From: Clostridiales bacterium
GTDB taxonomy: Bacteria > Bacillota > Clostridia > Christensenellales > CAG-138
Assembly (NCBI GenBank): GCA_015056105.1
Contig: SVGX01000007.1
Coordinates: forward strand, 1 to 43,173
Reading direction: 5' to 3'
DNA length: 43,173 nt
The notes beneath the pieces were generated by a model. The model was given only the letters and a program-made list of their open reading frames with translations, was not told the DNA's origin and did no database searches. Within the stretch, counting starts at the first letter, position 1, and each line of letters opens with the position of its first letter. Shown here piece by piece: positions 16,261 through 25,652 of the stretch. The translations under genes and the position numbers were made by a program.

Positions 16261-17280
16261 ATGGAAGAATTTAACCCCAAAGACAGTACCTTGCGGCGCA
16301 TTGCGGAAGAATGGGAAGAGCGGTCGCTTTCCCCTTATGCCGCGCTGTCCAAAAAAAGCCGCGGCAGGGAATATCCCATGGAGCCGTGCCCCATCCGCAC
16401 GGAGTTCGTGCGCGACAGGGACCGCATTATCCACTGCAAGTCCTTTCGCCGCCTCAAACATAAAACGCAGGTATTTCTTTCGCCGGTGGGCGACCATTAC
16501 CGCACCCGCCTTACCCACACGCTGGAGGTAAATCAGATCGCCCGTACCATTGCAAGGGCACTTCGGCTGAATGAGGATCTGACGGAAGCTATTGCTCTCG
16601 GCCATGACCTCGGCCACACGCCTTTCGGCCATGCGGGCGAGCGCATGCTCAACAAGCTCGTGCCCGGCGGTTTTGAACACAACCTGCAGAGCCTGCGCGT
16701 GGTGGAAAAGCTGGAGAACGGTACGGGGCTGAACCTGACTTTCGAAGTGCGCGACGGCATCGTAAACCATAAAAAGAGCGGTACGCCCGCCACCCTTGAA
16801 GGCGCGGTTGTCAGCATTTCTGACCGCATCGCTTACATTAACCACGATATCGATGATGCCCTTCGCGGCGGTATCCTTAGAGAAGATGCGCTGCCAAAGA
16901 GCAGCATCGAGATCCTCGGCACCACCCACGGCAAGCGCATCGATACTATGATCACGGATGTGATTCGGGAAAGCTACGGAAAAAAGGAAATCCGTATGTC
17001 GGAAGCCGTTGGCAAAGAGTTTGATAACCTGCGCACCTTTATGTTCGACCATGTGTATTTTGACAAGCATGCCAAAGGGGAAGAAGGAAAAGCCATGCAG
17101 GTCATTGAGAGCCTTTTCAGCTATTACCTTTCCCACATGGAAGAGCTGCCGGAGGAATTCACCCGCCACATTGAAGCGGACGGTGCCGAACGTGTGGCGG
17201 CAGATTATATCGCCTGCATGACGGATCGCTATGCCATTACCGATTTCGAACGGAAATTCGTTCCCCGGGAATGGATGTAA
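16261..17280 (+). CDS. dgt: Deoxyguanosinetriphosphate triphosphohydrolase-like HD protein
   Basis: A 339-residue HD-domain dNTPase. This family removes the triphosphate from dNTPs, controlling nucleotide pools. The metal-binding HD set is present: THTLEV, GHDLGHTPFGHAGE and the distal D in SDRIAYINHDIDD; the N-terminal RTEFVRDRDRIIHCKSFRRL is the family hallmark. The length and the dgt-dnaG-rpoD order are typical of Clostridia, where dgt heads the macromolecular synthesis operon. The start at 16261 follows CCGGAGG by about eight bases. No clear promoter is seen between the ppdK terminator and the start. About 100 bases separate it from dnaG. Confidence 0.9.
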   Translation: MEEFNPKDSTLRRIAEEWEERSLSPYAALSKKSRGREYPMEPCPIRTEFVRDRDRIIHCKSFRRLKHKTQVFLSPVGDHYRTRLTHTLEVNQIARTIARALRLNEDLTEAIALGHDLGHTPFGHAGERMLNKLVPGGFEHNLQSLRVVEKLENGTGLNLTFEVRDGIVNHKKSGTPATLEGAVVSISDRIAYINHDIDDALRGGILREDALPKSSIEILGTTHGKRIDTMITDVIRESYGKKEIRMSEAVGKEFDNLRTFMFDHVYFDKHAKGEEGKAMQVIESLFSYYLSHMEELPEEFTRHIEADGAERVAADYIACMTDRYAITDFERKFVPREWM

Positions 17281-17383
17281 TTTCAATGAATGGTTCAGGA
17301 AAACTTGTTAAACAAGCAGGAATTCTGCGGATTTGTGGCGAATAACGCTTTTGCGTAATGAAAAATGGAAAGGAGTGCTGCCA

Positions 17384-19156
17384 ATGCCCATGTTCCCGGA
17401 AGCATGGATGGACGAACTCCTGCAAAAGACCGACCTTGTATCCCTTGTTTCGGAATATGTGGTGCTTTCCCCAAAGAGCGGGAGACTTTGGGGCTGCTGT
17501 CCCTTTCATAACGAAAAAACACCCTCCTTTTCCGTGCAGCCCGATAAGCAGATGTACTACTGCTTTGGCTGCCACGCCGGCGGCGGTGCCATCCAATTCG
17601 TACGCGAAGTGGAACGGCTCGGATTTGTGGATGCGGTGAAATTCCTTGCCCAGCGGGCGGGAATGGACCTTCCCGACGAGGTGGACGATGATAAGCTGCG
17701 GCGGGAGCGTCAGCACAAAGAGCGGCTTTATATGGCCTGCAAGGAAGCGGCGGTTTTTTACCACAAACAGCTTTTGACCAAAGAAGCTGCAGAGGCACAG
17801 CAGTATCTGACCCGCCGCGGCGTGGATGGAAAACTCGCTGCCCGCTTTGGGCTTGGCTTGGCTTTTGACACCTGGGATGGGCTTACAAACCATCTTACCG
17901 CAAAAGGCTTTTCGAAAAATGAACTGATCGATGCGGGGCTTGCCATCCGCTCCAAAAACAAAGAAGGCTGTTATGATGCTTACCGCAACCGTATCGTGTT
18001 TCCTATTATTGCCACAACGGGCCGCGTGATCGGTTTCGGCGCGCGCACTATGAAAAAGGATGAGCAGCCCAAGTATATCAATACCGGCGATACGCCCATT
18101 TACAACAAGCGAAACAACCTTTATGCCCTGAATATGCAAAAAGGCAAACACCCACAGGATCTTGTGATGGTGGAAGGGTATATGGATGTGATCAGCCTCT
18201 TTGGCGCCGGGGTGGACAATGCGGTGGCATCCCTCGGTACAGCGCTCACGGCGCAGCAGGCCAAACTTTTGAAACGCTATGTGGAGCGTGTTTACATCTG
18301 CTATGATGGTGACGCTGCGGGACAGAATGCAACGCTCAGGGGTCTTGATATCCTTGCGGCGGAAGGCATTGATGTGAAGGTTATCACCATCCCCGGCGAT
18401 GCTGACCCCGATGACTACATTCGCCAAAATGGAAGGGATGCCTTCCTGAAGCTGAAGGATAACGCCAATACGCTGAATGGCTTTAAACTCAACCATATCG
18501 CATCGCAATTTGACCTTCATTCTGCCGATGGGCGCGAAAACTTCGCCAAAAAGGCCTGTGCCTTTGTCGGCAGCCTTGAGCCGGTGGAACGGGAGCGTTA
18601 TGCACCCCTTGTTGCCCGAAAGGCAGGCCTTTCCCTTGATGCAGTAAAGGCACAGTGCGGCCTTGCCAAGCCGATGGAAGCGAATAACGCTGTCAAAAAA
18701 CGGAATACTATCAATAAAAAACGCGAGGCGAAAGATACCGAACCGGATCGAATCGAGCAGATGCTGCTCCATGCCATGCAGTCTTCCCGGGAGGGGGCGG
18801 CATATACAGCCGAGCGCATGGCGGATGCGGAGCTTGTGTTCCTTTCCCCGGGATTTGCCGGATATGCGGACGCGCTGCTTGTGGCATTCCTGGCCGAAGA
18901 AACGCCGGATCTTTCCCGCCTTGTGGCGGAACTGCCGGAGGATCAGGCGGAAGCAGCTGCCCGGGTGATGATGGAAGACCCCATTACCGGGGATGTAAAG
19001 CCTTTGGTGGATGACTGCATCAACAAGCTTATGCACAACCGCGTCAACGAACGGCTGAAAGAACTTGCCGTTGGGATGAATACGCCCGGCGCAGACCGCG
19101 CCGCGCTTCTGAAAGAGCATGCGGCGCTGATACAGAAACTGAAACAGTTTAAATAA
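17384..19156 (+). CDS. dnaG: DNA primase
   Basis: A 590-residue DnaG that makes RNA primers at the replication fork. It has the CHC2 zinc-binding domain ([14 protein letters not shown], then CFGCHAGG: C39, H42, C60, C63), the RNA polymerase/TOPRIM core with VMVEGYMDV near residue 265 and DGDAAGQNA, and a C-terminal helicase-binding region after about residue 430. The ATG at 17384 follows AAAGGAG by nine bases; a TG-rich extension upstream is not supported. It lies between dgt and rpoD, the classical primase operon, with 47 bases to the sigma factor gene. Confidence 0.95.
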   Translation: MPMFPEAWMDELLQKTDLVSLVSEYVVLSPKSGRLWGCCPFHNEKTPSFSVQPDKQMYYCFGCHAGGGAIQFVREVERLGFVDAVKFLAQRAGMDLPDEVDDDKLRRERQHKERLYMACKEAAVFYHKQLLTKEAAEAQQYLTRRGVDGKLAARFGLGLAFDTWDGLTNHLTAKGFSKNELIDAGLAIRSKNKEGCYDAYRNRIVFPIIATTGRVIGFGARTMKKDEQPKYINTGDTPIYNKRNNLYALNMQKGKHPQDLVMVEGYMDVISLFGAGVDNAVASLGTALTAQQAKLLKRYVERVYICYDGDAAGQNATLRGLDILAAEGIDVKVITIPGDADPDDYIRQNGRDAFLKLKDNANTLNGFKLNHIASQFDLHSADGRENFAKKACAFVGSLEPVERERYAPLVARKAGLSLDAVKAQCGLAKPMEANNAVKKRNTINKKREAKDTEPDRIEQMLLHAMQSSREGAAYTAERMADAELVFLSPGFAGYADALLVAFLAEETPDLSRLVAELPEDQAEAAARVMMEDPITGDVKPLVDDCINKLMHNRVNERLKELAVGMNTPGADRAALLKEHAALIQKLKQFK

Positions 19157-19203
19157 TAAAGAGACATACGAACGAAAAAGCATCAGCAAGGGAGAGAACG
19201 GCT

Positions 19204-20286
19204 TTGGAAGCGAACAAACCCATCACCAACAACAAGATCGAAGAACTCATTGAGAGGGGCAAGCAAAAAGGTGTACTGACCTATCAGGAGGTCATGGATA
19301 CGCTTGCGGAGCTTGAGATGAACTCCGAGCAGATCGAACGGCTCTATGACCGGTTCGAGGCGCTCAACATCGATATCGTGGAAGAGATCGATGTGGCGGA
19401 GGATATCAACGAAGAGCTTGCGGAGATCGACAACTCTGTTTCCGGCACGGAAGGTGTTGCCATCGATGACCCGGTGCGCATGTATCTGAAAGAGATCGGC
19501 AAGGTGCCGCTTCTCAATGCCACGGAGGAGATCGAGATCGCAAAGCGCATGGCAGACGGCGATCAGGATGCAAAGCGGCAGCTGGCGGAAGCCAACCTGC
19601 GCCTTGTTGTTTCTGTTGCGAAGCGCTATGTAGGCCGCGGCATGCTGTTCCTTGATCTGATCCAGGAAGGCAACCTTGGTCTGATCAAGGCGGTCGAAAA
19701 GTTCGACTATCGCAAGGGCTATAAGTTCTCCACCTATGCGACCTGGTGGATCCGCCAGGCCATTACCCGCGCCATTGCGGATCAGGCCCGCACCATCCGC
19801 ATCCCCGTACATATGGTGGAAACCATCAACAAGCTGATCCGCGTGAACCGCCAGCTGCTGCAGGAATACGGCCGCGAACCGCGCCCCGATGAGATCGCTG
19901 CGGAAATGGGTATCTCCGAGGAAAAGGTGCGCGAGATCATCAAGGTAGCGCAGGAACCCGTTTCCCTTGAAACGCCTATCGGTGAAGAGGAAGACAGCCA
20001 TCTCGGCGACTTTATTCCCGATGACGAGGCGCCTGCTCCGGCGGAAGTTGCTGCTTTCACGCTCCTTAAGGAACAGCTGATGGAAGTGCTCGACACGCTG
20101 ACTCCCCGGGAAGAGAAGGTGCTGCGCCTTCGTTTCGGCCTTGATGATGGCAAAGCCCGCACGCTCGAAGAGGTGGGCAAGGAATTCAACGTTACACGTG
20201 AGCGCATCCGTCAGATCGAAGCGAAAGCCCTGCGCAAGCTCCGCCATCCTTCCCGCAGCAAGAAGCTGAAGGATTTCCTCGAATAA
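19204..20286 (+). CDS. rpoD: RNA polymerase primary sigma factor (sigma-70/SigA)
   Basis: A 360-residue housekeeping sigma factor, the length usual in Firmicutes (no large non-conserved insert). Region 1.1 is about 1-80, region 1.2 begins at [11 protein letters not shown], regions 2.1-2.4 include [14 protein letters not shown] and the -10-reading helix [17 protein letters not shown], region 3 follows, and region 4.2 ends with the -35-reading helix [20 protein letters not shown]. The gene starts with TTG at 19204, eight bases after AAGGGAG; no in-frame ATG is nearer. It is the last gene of the dgt-dnaG-rpoD block and is followed by a terminator. Confidence 0.97.
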   Translation: MEANKPITNNKIEELIERGKQKGVLTYQEVMDTLAELEMNSEQIERLYDRFEALNIDIVEEIDVAEDINEELAEIDNSVSGTEGVAIDDPVRMYLKEIGKVPLLNATEEIEIAKRMADGDQDAKRQLAEANLRLVVSVAKRYVGRGMLFLDLIQEGNLGLIKAVEKFDYRKGYKFSTYATWWIRQAITRAIADQARTIRIPVHMVETINKLIRVNRQLLQEYGREPRPDEIAAEMGISEEKVREIIKVAQEPVSLETPIGEEEDSHLGDFIPDDEAPAPAEVAAFTLLKEQLMEVLDTLTPREEKVLRLRFGLDDGKARTLEEVGKEFNVTRERIRQIEAKALRKLRHPSRSKKLKDFLE

Positions 20287-20332
20287 GCAAAAGCTTATTG
20301 CGGCAAAGTTTGCAGACAACAGAATGAATACA

Positions 20333-20366
20333 ACAAGCGGCAAGCGCATCTGCGGTTGCCGCTTTT
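20333..20366 (+). terminator. Intrinsic terminator after rpoD
   Basis: AAGCGGCAA (20335-20343) pairs with TTGCCGCTT (20356-20364), with four further inner pairs, and the right arm runs into TTTTG. It lies 47 bases past the rpoD stop. Confidence 0.75.
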
Positions 20367-20473
20367 GCCTGCTTTGGGGCTTTTCTGCCGCATCTCTACC
20401 GATGGGAGGGGAGAAGGAGAAAGCATTTCTACTGCTGTTTTTTGACTCTACAAATGGGGTTATAGTCTGTGGG

Positions 20474-20502
20474 TTGTTTGAAAAATGTTCTACAGGTATC
20501 AT
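20474..20502 (+). promoter_or_regulatory. Probable sigma-A promoter of the hemolysin III-family gene
   Basis: TTGTTT (20474-20479), 17-base spacer, TATCAT (20497-20502). The rest of the 267-base gap after rpoD holds the rpoD terminator and no recognisable riboswitch. Confidence 0.6.
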
Positions 20503-20553
20503 GCTTCCAACGGCCGCCGATATTTGCAGCGGCGAACAAAAGGAGATGATACC

Positions 20554-21219
20554 ATGGAACGGACGAAACTTCGTGATCGCGCCTTGCCGGATTATACCCG
20601 CGGCGAGGATATCTTCAATATGGCATCCCATGCGGCGGGTGCTGCATTCGGTATATTTGCGCTTGTCGCCTGTCTTATCAAGGCGGCGGGGGATGTCTGG
20701 GGAACAGCAGGCGGCGCTGTCTACGGTGCTTCAATGATCGTGCTTTACAGCGTTTCCGGCGTTTACCACGGTCTTAAACCCAATATGGGGAAAAAGGTAA
20801 TGCAGGTGCTGGACCATTGCTGTATCTATTTTCTTATCGCCGGAACCTATACGCCGATTCTTCTTTCCGGCATACGCCTTGTTTCGCCCCTTGTGTGTTG
20901 GATCCTTTTTGCGGCAGTGTGGGGCATCGCAGCGACGGCAGCGGTGTTTACGGCTATCGACCACAATCGGTACGCAGTACTTTCCATGGTGTGCTATCTC
21001 GTCATGGGCTGGTGCATCGTGTTCGCCGCAAAACCTGCCATGGCGGCGATCCCGAAGGAAGGGCTTCTTTATATTCTTTGGGGCGGCATCGCCTACACCT
21101 TCGGTGCTATCCTTTACGGTATCGGCAGCAAAGTACGCTGGATGCACAGCATATTCCATCTTTTCGTGGTGGCGGGCAGCGTGCTGCAGTTTATCGGAAT
21201 ACTTTTTTATGTGTTGTAG
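20554..21219 (+). CDS. Hemolysin III family (PAQR) membrane protein
   Basis: A 221-residue protein with seven predicted membrane segments of the hemolysin III/YqfA/PAQR superfamily. The family residues are visible: DIFNMASHAAGAAFG near the N-terminus, YSVSGVYHGL, and the C-terminal HSIFHLFVVAGS; the spaced histidines are metal ligands in eukaryotic PAQR receptors. In bacteria the role is unclear; some members affect membrane fluidity, and the hemolysin name rests on one Bacillus cereus protein. The ATG follows AAAAGGAGATGAT by about four bases. It is followed after 86 bases by the secreted SpoIID-type gene. Confidence 0.85.
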   Translation: MERTKLRDRALPDYTRGEDIFNMASHAAGAAFGIFALVACLIKAAGDVWGTAGGAVYGASMIVLYSVSGVYHGLKPNMGKKVMQVLDHCCIYFLIAGTYTPILLSGIRLVSPLVCWILFAAVWGIAATAAVFTAIDHNRYAVLSMVCYLVMGWCIVFAAKPAMAAIPKEGLLYILWGGIAYTFGAILYGIGSKVRWMHSIFHLFVVAGSVLQFIGILFYVL

Positions 21220-21305
21220 TGCTGTTCATCGATTATTCAAAGCATTTTAAAATAAAGTGTGGTATAGTGATATTGACCGCACTTTTTTCTTTTCGGAGGA
21301 TAAAA

Positions 21306-23384
21306 ATGAAACGGACAGTCGCGTTTGTTCTTTCTCTGACGCTGTTTTTTGCCGTGCTTTTTGTGCCCGGCGTTTCACGCGGTGCAACGGATAACAGCTG
21401 GGCGCGGATCCTGCTTTCCACAGGGCGTTACAATACCCTTACCCTCAATGCCATGGGCAGCTATTTTATCTATGATAACGGCAAGACCTTCTGGGGCGGC
21501 ACGCTGACGGTAGAGATCACGGCGGAAGGCCTTCTTTCCGTGACGCATTCTATGCAGGGGCATCTTTACACAGGCGAATTTTTTACCCTCGCAAGGGAAT
21601 ATGTTTCGCCTTCTGCAGGCGCGGTAGTGTTCACCGACTGTGACAGCGATGTAAGGGGCAATGCCTACCTTGGCCATTTTCATTTTACGGTGCAGGAATC
21701 CTCTTCCGGCGGAAAGTACATTCGCGTCGTGAACGAAGTACCCCTTGATCAATATCTTTACGGCGTTATCGGCCACGAAATGAGCAATTCTTTTCCTCTT
21801 GAAGCGCTCAAAGCGCAGGCCGTAGTGTCGGCTTCCTATGTGGTCACAAAGATCAATACCGGGGACGATTATCACTTTACCGACTCCTCCTCCAGTGATC
21901 AGGTTTACAGCGGTTACGATCCTTACGATACCCGCGTTATCGAAGCGGTGGATGCGGTGACGGGAGAAGTAATGTTTGTGGACGGCAAGCTGCTTCGTGC
22001 GCTGTTCTGTTCTTCAAATGGCGGTGAGACCAGCCTGCCCCTTTACGAATGGGGCAGCGTGCTGCAATCGAATGTGATCACCACAGACGGCTATGCGGTA
22101 AAGCTTGACCCATACGATCTTCGCAACCCTTCCACCACAAGCCAGGGTGAACATGAAACCCTTACCGTCAATTACGGCGCCGCATCGGCGGAAAGCCTTG
22201 GGAAAGCGTTTTATACATACCTTTGCGCGGCGGCGGATACTGTCCTCGGTACAACAGGTGCGGCAGTTACGGCCATTCATTCCGTTTCGCTGCATACACC
22301 GCCTACTACTACCCTTGCTGACGGTACGACCCGTACATGGAGCGAGTTTACGCGCAATATGACCGCCTGCACCGTTATATTTGATGCGCAGGCGGGCGGT
22401 GCTTCCTATAAAGACAAAACGGTAACCTTTGCGCCGAAAGATCTGAAGGAAGCCGGCGTGTTTACCTCGGGCCGCAGCCTTCGCGCCTATTGGGGCGAAC
22501 CCATGACAGATGAAAACGGTGTTGAGACCGGCCATATCATCCATCGCGGCAGATGGGGCAGCGGCATCGGCCTTTCTCAGCGCGGTGCGCAGCAGATGGC
22601 AAACGAGGGTATGGATTACAAAGAAATACTTGAATTCTATTTCCCGAATGCGGAGATTGATACCATCGTGCTGCGGGCGCCCTTGGATCCTGTGCTTCCC
22701 GGTGCGGAGCCCGTGGTGCTTGCGAAGGGCATCATCAATGCGGACGGCGTGGCGCTTCGCAGCGGTCCTTCCACCTATTATCGGAAGCTTGCAGCCCTTG
22801 CGAAGAACAGCGCGGTGGAGATCTACGGCGAGCTTGGCGCATGGGATTATGTGATGGTCTACGTGGATGGAGAGCTTTATGGCTATGTCCACTCCACCTA
22901 TGTGACGATCACCGAGCGCAGTGAACCAGAAGCGCCCGCGCTTCCCGACACCGATCCTTCGCAGATGCTTGCAAAAGGCAAAGTGATCAACGTCAACGAA
23001 AGCGTCAATTTCCGTGCGGAGGCTTCAAGCAGCTCCGCAAAATTGGGCTCGCTGCCCAAAGGAACGGCGTTTGATATCTACGCCCGCTCCGGTGCATGGT
23101 ATTATATCTATGTGGGTACCGATGCAAATGGCAAGGCTGTTAACAAATTCGGCTATCTTTACGGCCATTATGTGGGCATCACCGAATACATCACACCGGA
23201 CCCTGTGGATGCGGAGGATATCGACGGCGACGGCAGCATAACGGTGATCGATGCTCTTCTCATTGCAAAGGAAGCGGCGGGAATGAATGTGCTTACCGCT
23301 GTGCAGCGGCAGAAAGCGGACATCGATCAGAACAGCAGCATCGGCGTTTCCGATGCGGTGCGCGCCGTAATCGCGGCAGGGTAA
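21306..23384 (+). CDS. Secreted SpoIID/LytB-domain protein with two SH3b domains and a dockerin domain
   Basis: A 692-residue exported protein. A signal peptide (about 1-27) is followed by a SpoIID/LytB domain (about 140-448) with the hallmark YLYGVIGHEMSNSFPLEALK, including the glutamate that is catalytic in SpoIID transglycosylases, and GSGIGLSQRGAQQMA. Two bacterial SH3 domains follow (about 470-532 and 554-627); these bind wall peptides. The last 55 residues (638-692) form a dockerin-like pair of Ca-binding loops, DIDGDGSITVID and DIDQNSSIGVSD, each with Asp at loop positions 1, 3 and 12. The protein therefore probably cleaves or remodels denuded glycan strands and may dock on a cohesin-bearing partner. 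CGGAGG precedes the ATG by about six bases. It need not mean sporulation: SpoIID domains also occur in vegetative LytB-like proteins. Confidence 0.85.
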   Translation: MKRTVAFVLSLTLFFAVLFVPGVSRGATDNSWARILLSTGRYNTLTLNAMGSYFIYDNGKTFWGGTLTVEITAEGLLSVTHSMQGHLYTGEFFTLAREYVSPSAGAVVFTDCDSDVRGNAYLGHFHFTVQESSSGGKYIRVVNEVPLDQYLYGVIGHEMSNSFPLEALKAQAVVSASYVVTKINTGDDYHFTDSSSSDQVYSGYDPYDTRVIEAVDAVTGEVMFVDGKLLRALFCSSNGGETSLPLYEWGSVLQSNVITTDGYAVKLDPYDLRNPSTTSQGEHETLTVNYGAASAESLGKAFYTYLCAAADTVLGTTGAAVTAIHSVSLHTPPTTTLADGTTRTWSEFTRNMTACTVIFDAQAGGASYKDKTVTFAPKDLKEAGVFTSGRSLRAYWGEPMTDENGVETGHIIHRGRWGSGIGLSQRGAQQMANEGMDYKEILEFYFPNAEIDTIVLRAPLDPVLPGAEPVVLAKGIINADGVALRSGPSTYYRKLAALAKNSAVEIYGELGAWDYVMVYVDGELYGYVHSTYVTITERSEPEAPALPDTDPSQMLAKGKVINVNESVNFRAEASSSSAKLGSLPKGTAFDIYARSGAWYYIYVGTDANGKAVNKFGYLYGHYVGITEYITPDPVDAEDIDGDGSITVIDALLIAKEAAGMNVLTAVQRQKADIDQNSSIGVSDAVRAVIAAG

Positions 23385-23439
23385 TGCCTTTTTACGGATT
23401 TTGATGAAAAAATGCCTGTATTGCGCACAAATCCCTTGT

Positions 23440-23468
23440 TTGAAGGCGGGGGAATGTGGTAATATAAT
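23440..23468 (+). promoter_or_regulatory. Sigma-A promoter of efp
   Basis: TTGAAG (23440-23445), 17-base spacer, TATAAT (23463-23468), giving a leader of about 80 bases before efp. Confidence 0.75.
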
Positions 23469-23557
23469 ACACAGTATTGTATATCATGGCGTTGCTGTGT
23501 GCGTACGGCATGGTAAAAATATACCAGCATCAATAAACCATCTGGAGGATAATACCT

Positions 23558-24121
23558 ATGGCAATGATTATGGCAGGCGATTTTCGCAAGGGTGTAACGG
23601 TTGAAATTGACGGCAACGTGTGGTCCATCGCGGATTTCCAGCATGTTAAGCCCGGCAAAGGCGCGGCCTTCGTACGTACCCGTCTTAAGAACGTTATGAC
23701 CGGCGCGGTGCTTGAACGCACCTTCAGCCCCACCGATAAGTATCCCACCGCTCACATCGAGACCAAGGAAATGCAGTATCTCTACAATGACGGCGAGCTG
23801 TATTACTTCATGGATACCGAGACCTATGAGCAGCTGCCCCTGAACCATGATCAGGTGGAAGACGCCATCGATTTCATCGTGGAAAACGAGAACGTTACCA
23901 TCCGTTTCTTCAAAGGCAGCCCCTTCTCCGTTGCGGCTCCCAACTTCGTTGAACTGACCGTTACCGAGACCGAACCGGGCTTCAAGGGCGATACCGCGAC
24001 CGGTACCACCAAGCCCGCCATCCTTGAGACCGGCTTCAAAATCAACGTTCCGCTGTTCGTCAACGAAGGCGACCGCATCCGCGTCGATACCCGTACCGGC
24101 GAATACATGGAGCGCGTTTAA
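23558..24121 (+). CDS. efp: Elongation factor P
   Basis: A 187-residue EF-P with its three beta-barrel domains, complete for the family. EF-P relieves ribosome stalling at polyproline stretches by entering the E site. The modified-lysine loop is [10 protein letters not shown] with the lysine at position 34, as in B. subtilis, where the lysine carries 5-aminopentanol; no epmA/epmB-type genes are near. Two in-frame ATGs follow the first (MAMIMAGDF); the first is chosen because GGAGG lies nine bases before it, though most EF-P proteins begin nearer to the third. It is followed by the CD1247-type gene, a common pairing in Clostridia, without a terminator between. Confidence 0.96.
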   Translation: MAMIMAGDFRKGVTVEIDGNVWSIADFQHVKPGKGAAFVRTRLKNVMTGAVLERTFSPTDKYPTAHIETKEMQYLYNDGELYYFMDTETYEQLPLNHDQVEDAIDFIVENENVTIRFFKGSPFSVAAPNFVELTVTETEPGFKGDTATGTTKPAILETGFKINVPLFVNEGDRIRVDTRTGEYMERV

Positions 24122-24158
24122 CCAATACTTTCTATAATTGCTTTTTAGGAGGTTACCT

Positions 24159-24584
24159 ATGGGTTACATGAAAGAAAAGGTTGCTTATCTGCGCGGTCTC
24201 GCGGACGGCATGAACATCGGTGAGGATGCCCAGGGCAAACTGCTTCTCGCTATGATCGAGACCATGGATGAGATGGCTGCCACCATTGACGAAAATGAAG
24301 AAGCCATCATCGACCTTGACGAGTGCATCGACGATATCTGCGATGAGCTTTCTGATATCGATGAGTGCATCGACGCACTTCTTGAAGATGACTGCGAAGA
24401 TTGCGAAGGCTGTGAGGGCTGCGGCGAATACAGCGATTTCGAAGACGATTTCGTAGAGGTGGAATGCCCCTACTGCGGCGAGACCGTATACTTCGATCAG
24501 GGTATGCTCGAATCTGATGAAGATCTCATCTGCCCCAACTGCAACGAGTCCATCATCGAGACCGTTGAGGATGATGAAGAATAA
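24159..24584 (+). CDS. CD1247-type zinc-ribbon protein
   Basis: A 141-residue very acidic protein of the family named after Clostridioides difficile CD1247, usually found after efp; the function is unknown. The N-terminal part (MKEKVAYLRGLADGMNI) is the conserved CD1247 domain, followed by a helical segment with repeated DECID units (about 45-75). A cysteine run with CxxCxxCxxC spacing (C79, C82, C85, C88) is followed by a zinc ribbon (CPYC at 103-106 and CPNC at 125-128). AGGAGG precedes the ATG at 24159 by about four bases. The zinc ribbon suggests nucleic-acid or protein contact; its link with EF-P is inferred only from position. Confidence 0.8.
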   Translation: MGYMKEKVAYLRGLADGMNIGEDAQGKLLLAMIETMDEMAATIDENEEAIIDLDECIDDICDELSDIDECIDALLEDDCEDCEGCEGCGEYSDFEDDFVEVECPYCGETVYFDQGMLESDEDLICPNCNESIIETVEDDEE

Positions 24585-24595
24585 TCCGGTTTTTA

Positions 24596-24647
24596 CAATA
24601 ATGAAAAGGCAGCACATGCAGATGCATGTGCTGCCTTTTCATTATTG
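24596..24647. terminator. Very strong bidirectional terminator
   Basis: A perfect 25-bp inverted repeat (24596-24620 with 24623-24647, two-base loop), with T-runs on both sides, between two convergent operons (efp-CD1247 and exonuclease-HAD). Confidence 0.85.
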
Positions 24648-24677
24648 CGGTTTTTATAGAGCTGTTTGCGCAAAGGG

Positions 24678-25613
24678 CTAAAGTTCCGGCGCTTTCTTAC
24701 CGGAAAGGGAATTACCATAGGTTGCGGCGATCGCTTCGATATTTGCTTGTCTGCAATATGCTTCCGCAGGGGCTGCAAGGCGCTGCTTTTCCGCTTTGAT
24801 CTGCTCTTTCGCGGCAATATCGCAGATGATCTTCTGCATGAAGCGGAATAACTCGCTTTCATTGGAATAATCCGCCGGGGCGTAGAAATTGATCCTGTTG
24901 TCGTTGAAAAGCTGATAAACACGGCTGCGGTTATTTTTTATCGGATCGTAAACGCCGATGGAATAGCCGCCTTTGCTTTTTACAAGGCGCATACAGGGGA
25001 TGTCCGTTTCGCTGTCGCCGATGTAGACAATGTTTTCATAGGGAATGCGCAGATCGCCGTCGGGCATGCTGTCGTTGACCCGATCATCGTATTCCTCAAG
25101 GAAACCTTTTGCGATGCGGAAGATATACTGCGTCTTGTTGGTATAGTTTATCGCCTGCGCAGGCCATACCGCAACATCGTCCGCGTTGTAGTAATAAGAA
25201 GAGGCGTAGATGCGCGCAAAGTGGCGGGCAATGGGGCTTCCCTCGATGATCTCTTTCAGTCCGGAGGAGATAATGTAATGTTCTGCATCAAGCCCGCTTT
25301 GTGCTGCGCATGCGTTTACAGCATCAAACCATGTCTCAACGCCCTGATAAAGCGGCACATTTGCGCCTGCCTGCCGAAAATAATCCCGCCGGAGAGAGCG
25401 ATCGTTAAACCTGGAGAAGCGGATCAGCTCATACATCCAGGCAAGGTTTTTATCCATTCGATTCTCTACCGCCAGCTCGTTGGAAGCTTTCCAAAACGCA
25501 GCCTTATCGATCCCGAAAGATGGGATCAGCGTGAAGGTCTGCATATCATCCGGGGAAAGCGTTTTGTCAAAGTCGTAGCAGATGGCGATTTTTGGGCGTA
25601 TCCTGCTTTCCAT
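24678..25613 (-). CDS. HAD-superfamily hydrolase
   Basis: A 311-residue HAD-type phosphatase/phosphotransferase. Motif I is YDFDKTLSP (D14, D16), motif II is the ISSGL serine near residue 117, and motif IV is GDSETDIPCM. The helical cap between motifs I and II resembles phosphoserine phosphatase-like HADs; the substrate is unknown. The start at 25613 is chosen because AAAGGAG lies eight bases before it; a slightly upstream in-frame ATG overlaps that site. It is the second gene of a minus-strand pair, 39 bases after the exonuclease gene, and ends at a strong terminator. Confidence 0.8.
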   Translation of the reverse strand: MESRIRPKIAICYDFDKTLSPDDMQTFTLIPSFGIDKAAFWKASNELAVENRMDKNLAWMYELIRFSRFNDRSLRRDYFRQAGANVPLYQGVETWFDAVNACAAQSGLDAEHYIISSGLKEIIEGSPIARHFARIYASSYYYNADDVAVWPAQAINYTNKTQYIFRIAKGFLEEYDDRVNDSMPDGDLRIPYENIVYIGDSETDIPCMRLVKSKGGYSIGVYDPIKNNRSRVYQLFNDNRINFYAPADYSNESELFRFMQKIICDIAAKEQIKAEKQRLAAPAEAYCRQANIEAIAATYGNSLSGKKAPEL

Positions 25614-25652
25614 AGTTCGTTCTCCTTTCATAGAGTGACAGGGGATAGCGGT

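Noticed and set aside
17237-19189. A 650-codon minus-strand frame opposite dnaG
   Set aside because: It is a shadow of a well-recognised primase gene and shows no domain.
20287-20553. Possible riboswitch before the hemolysin III-family gene
   Set aside because: Apart from the rpoD terminator and a promoter I see no conserved aptamer core.
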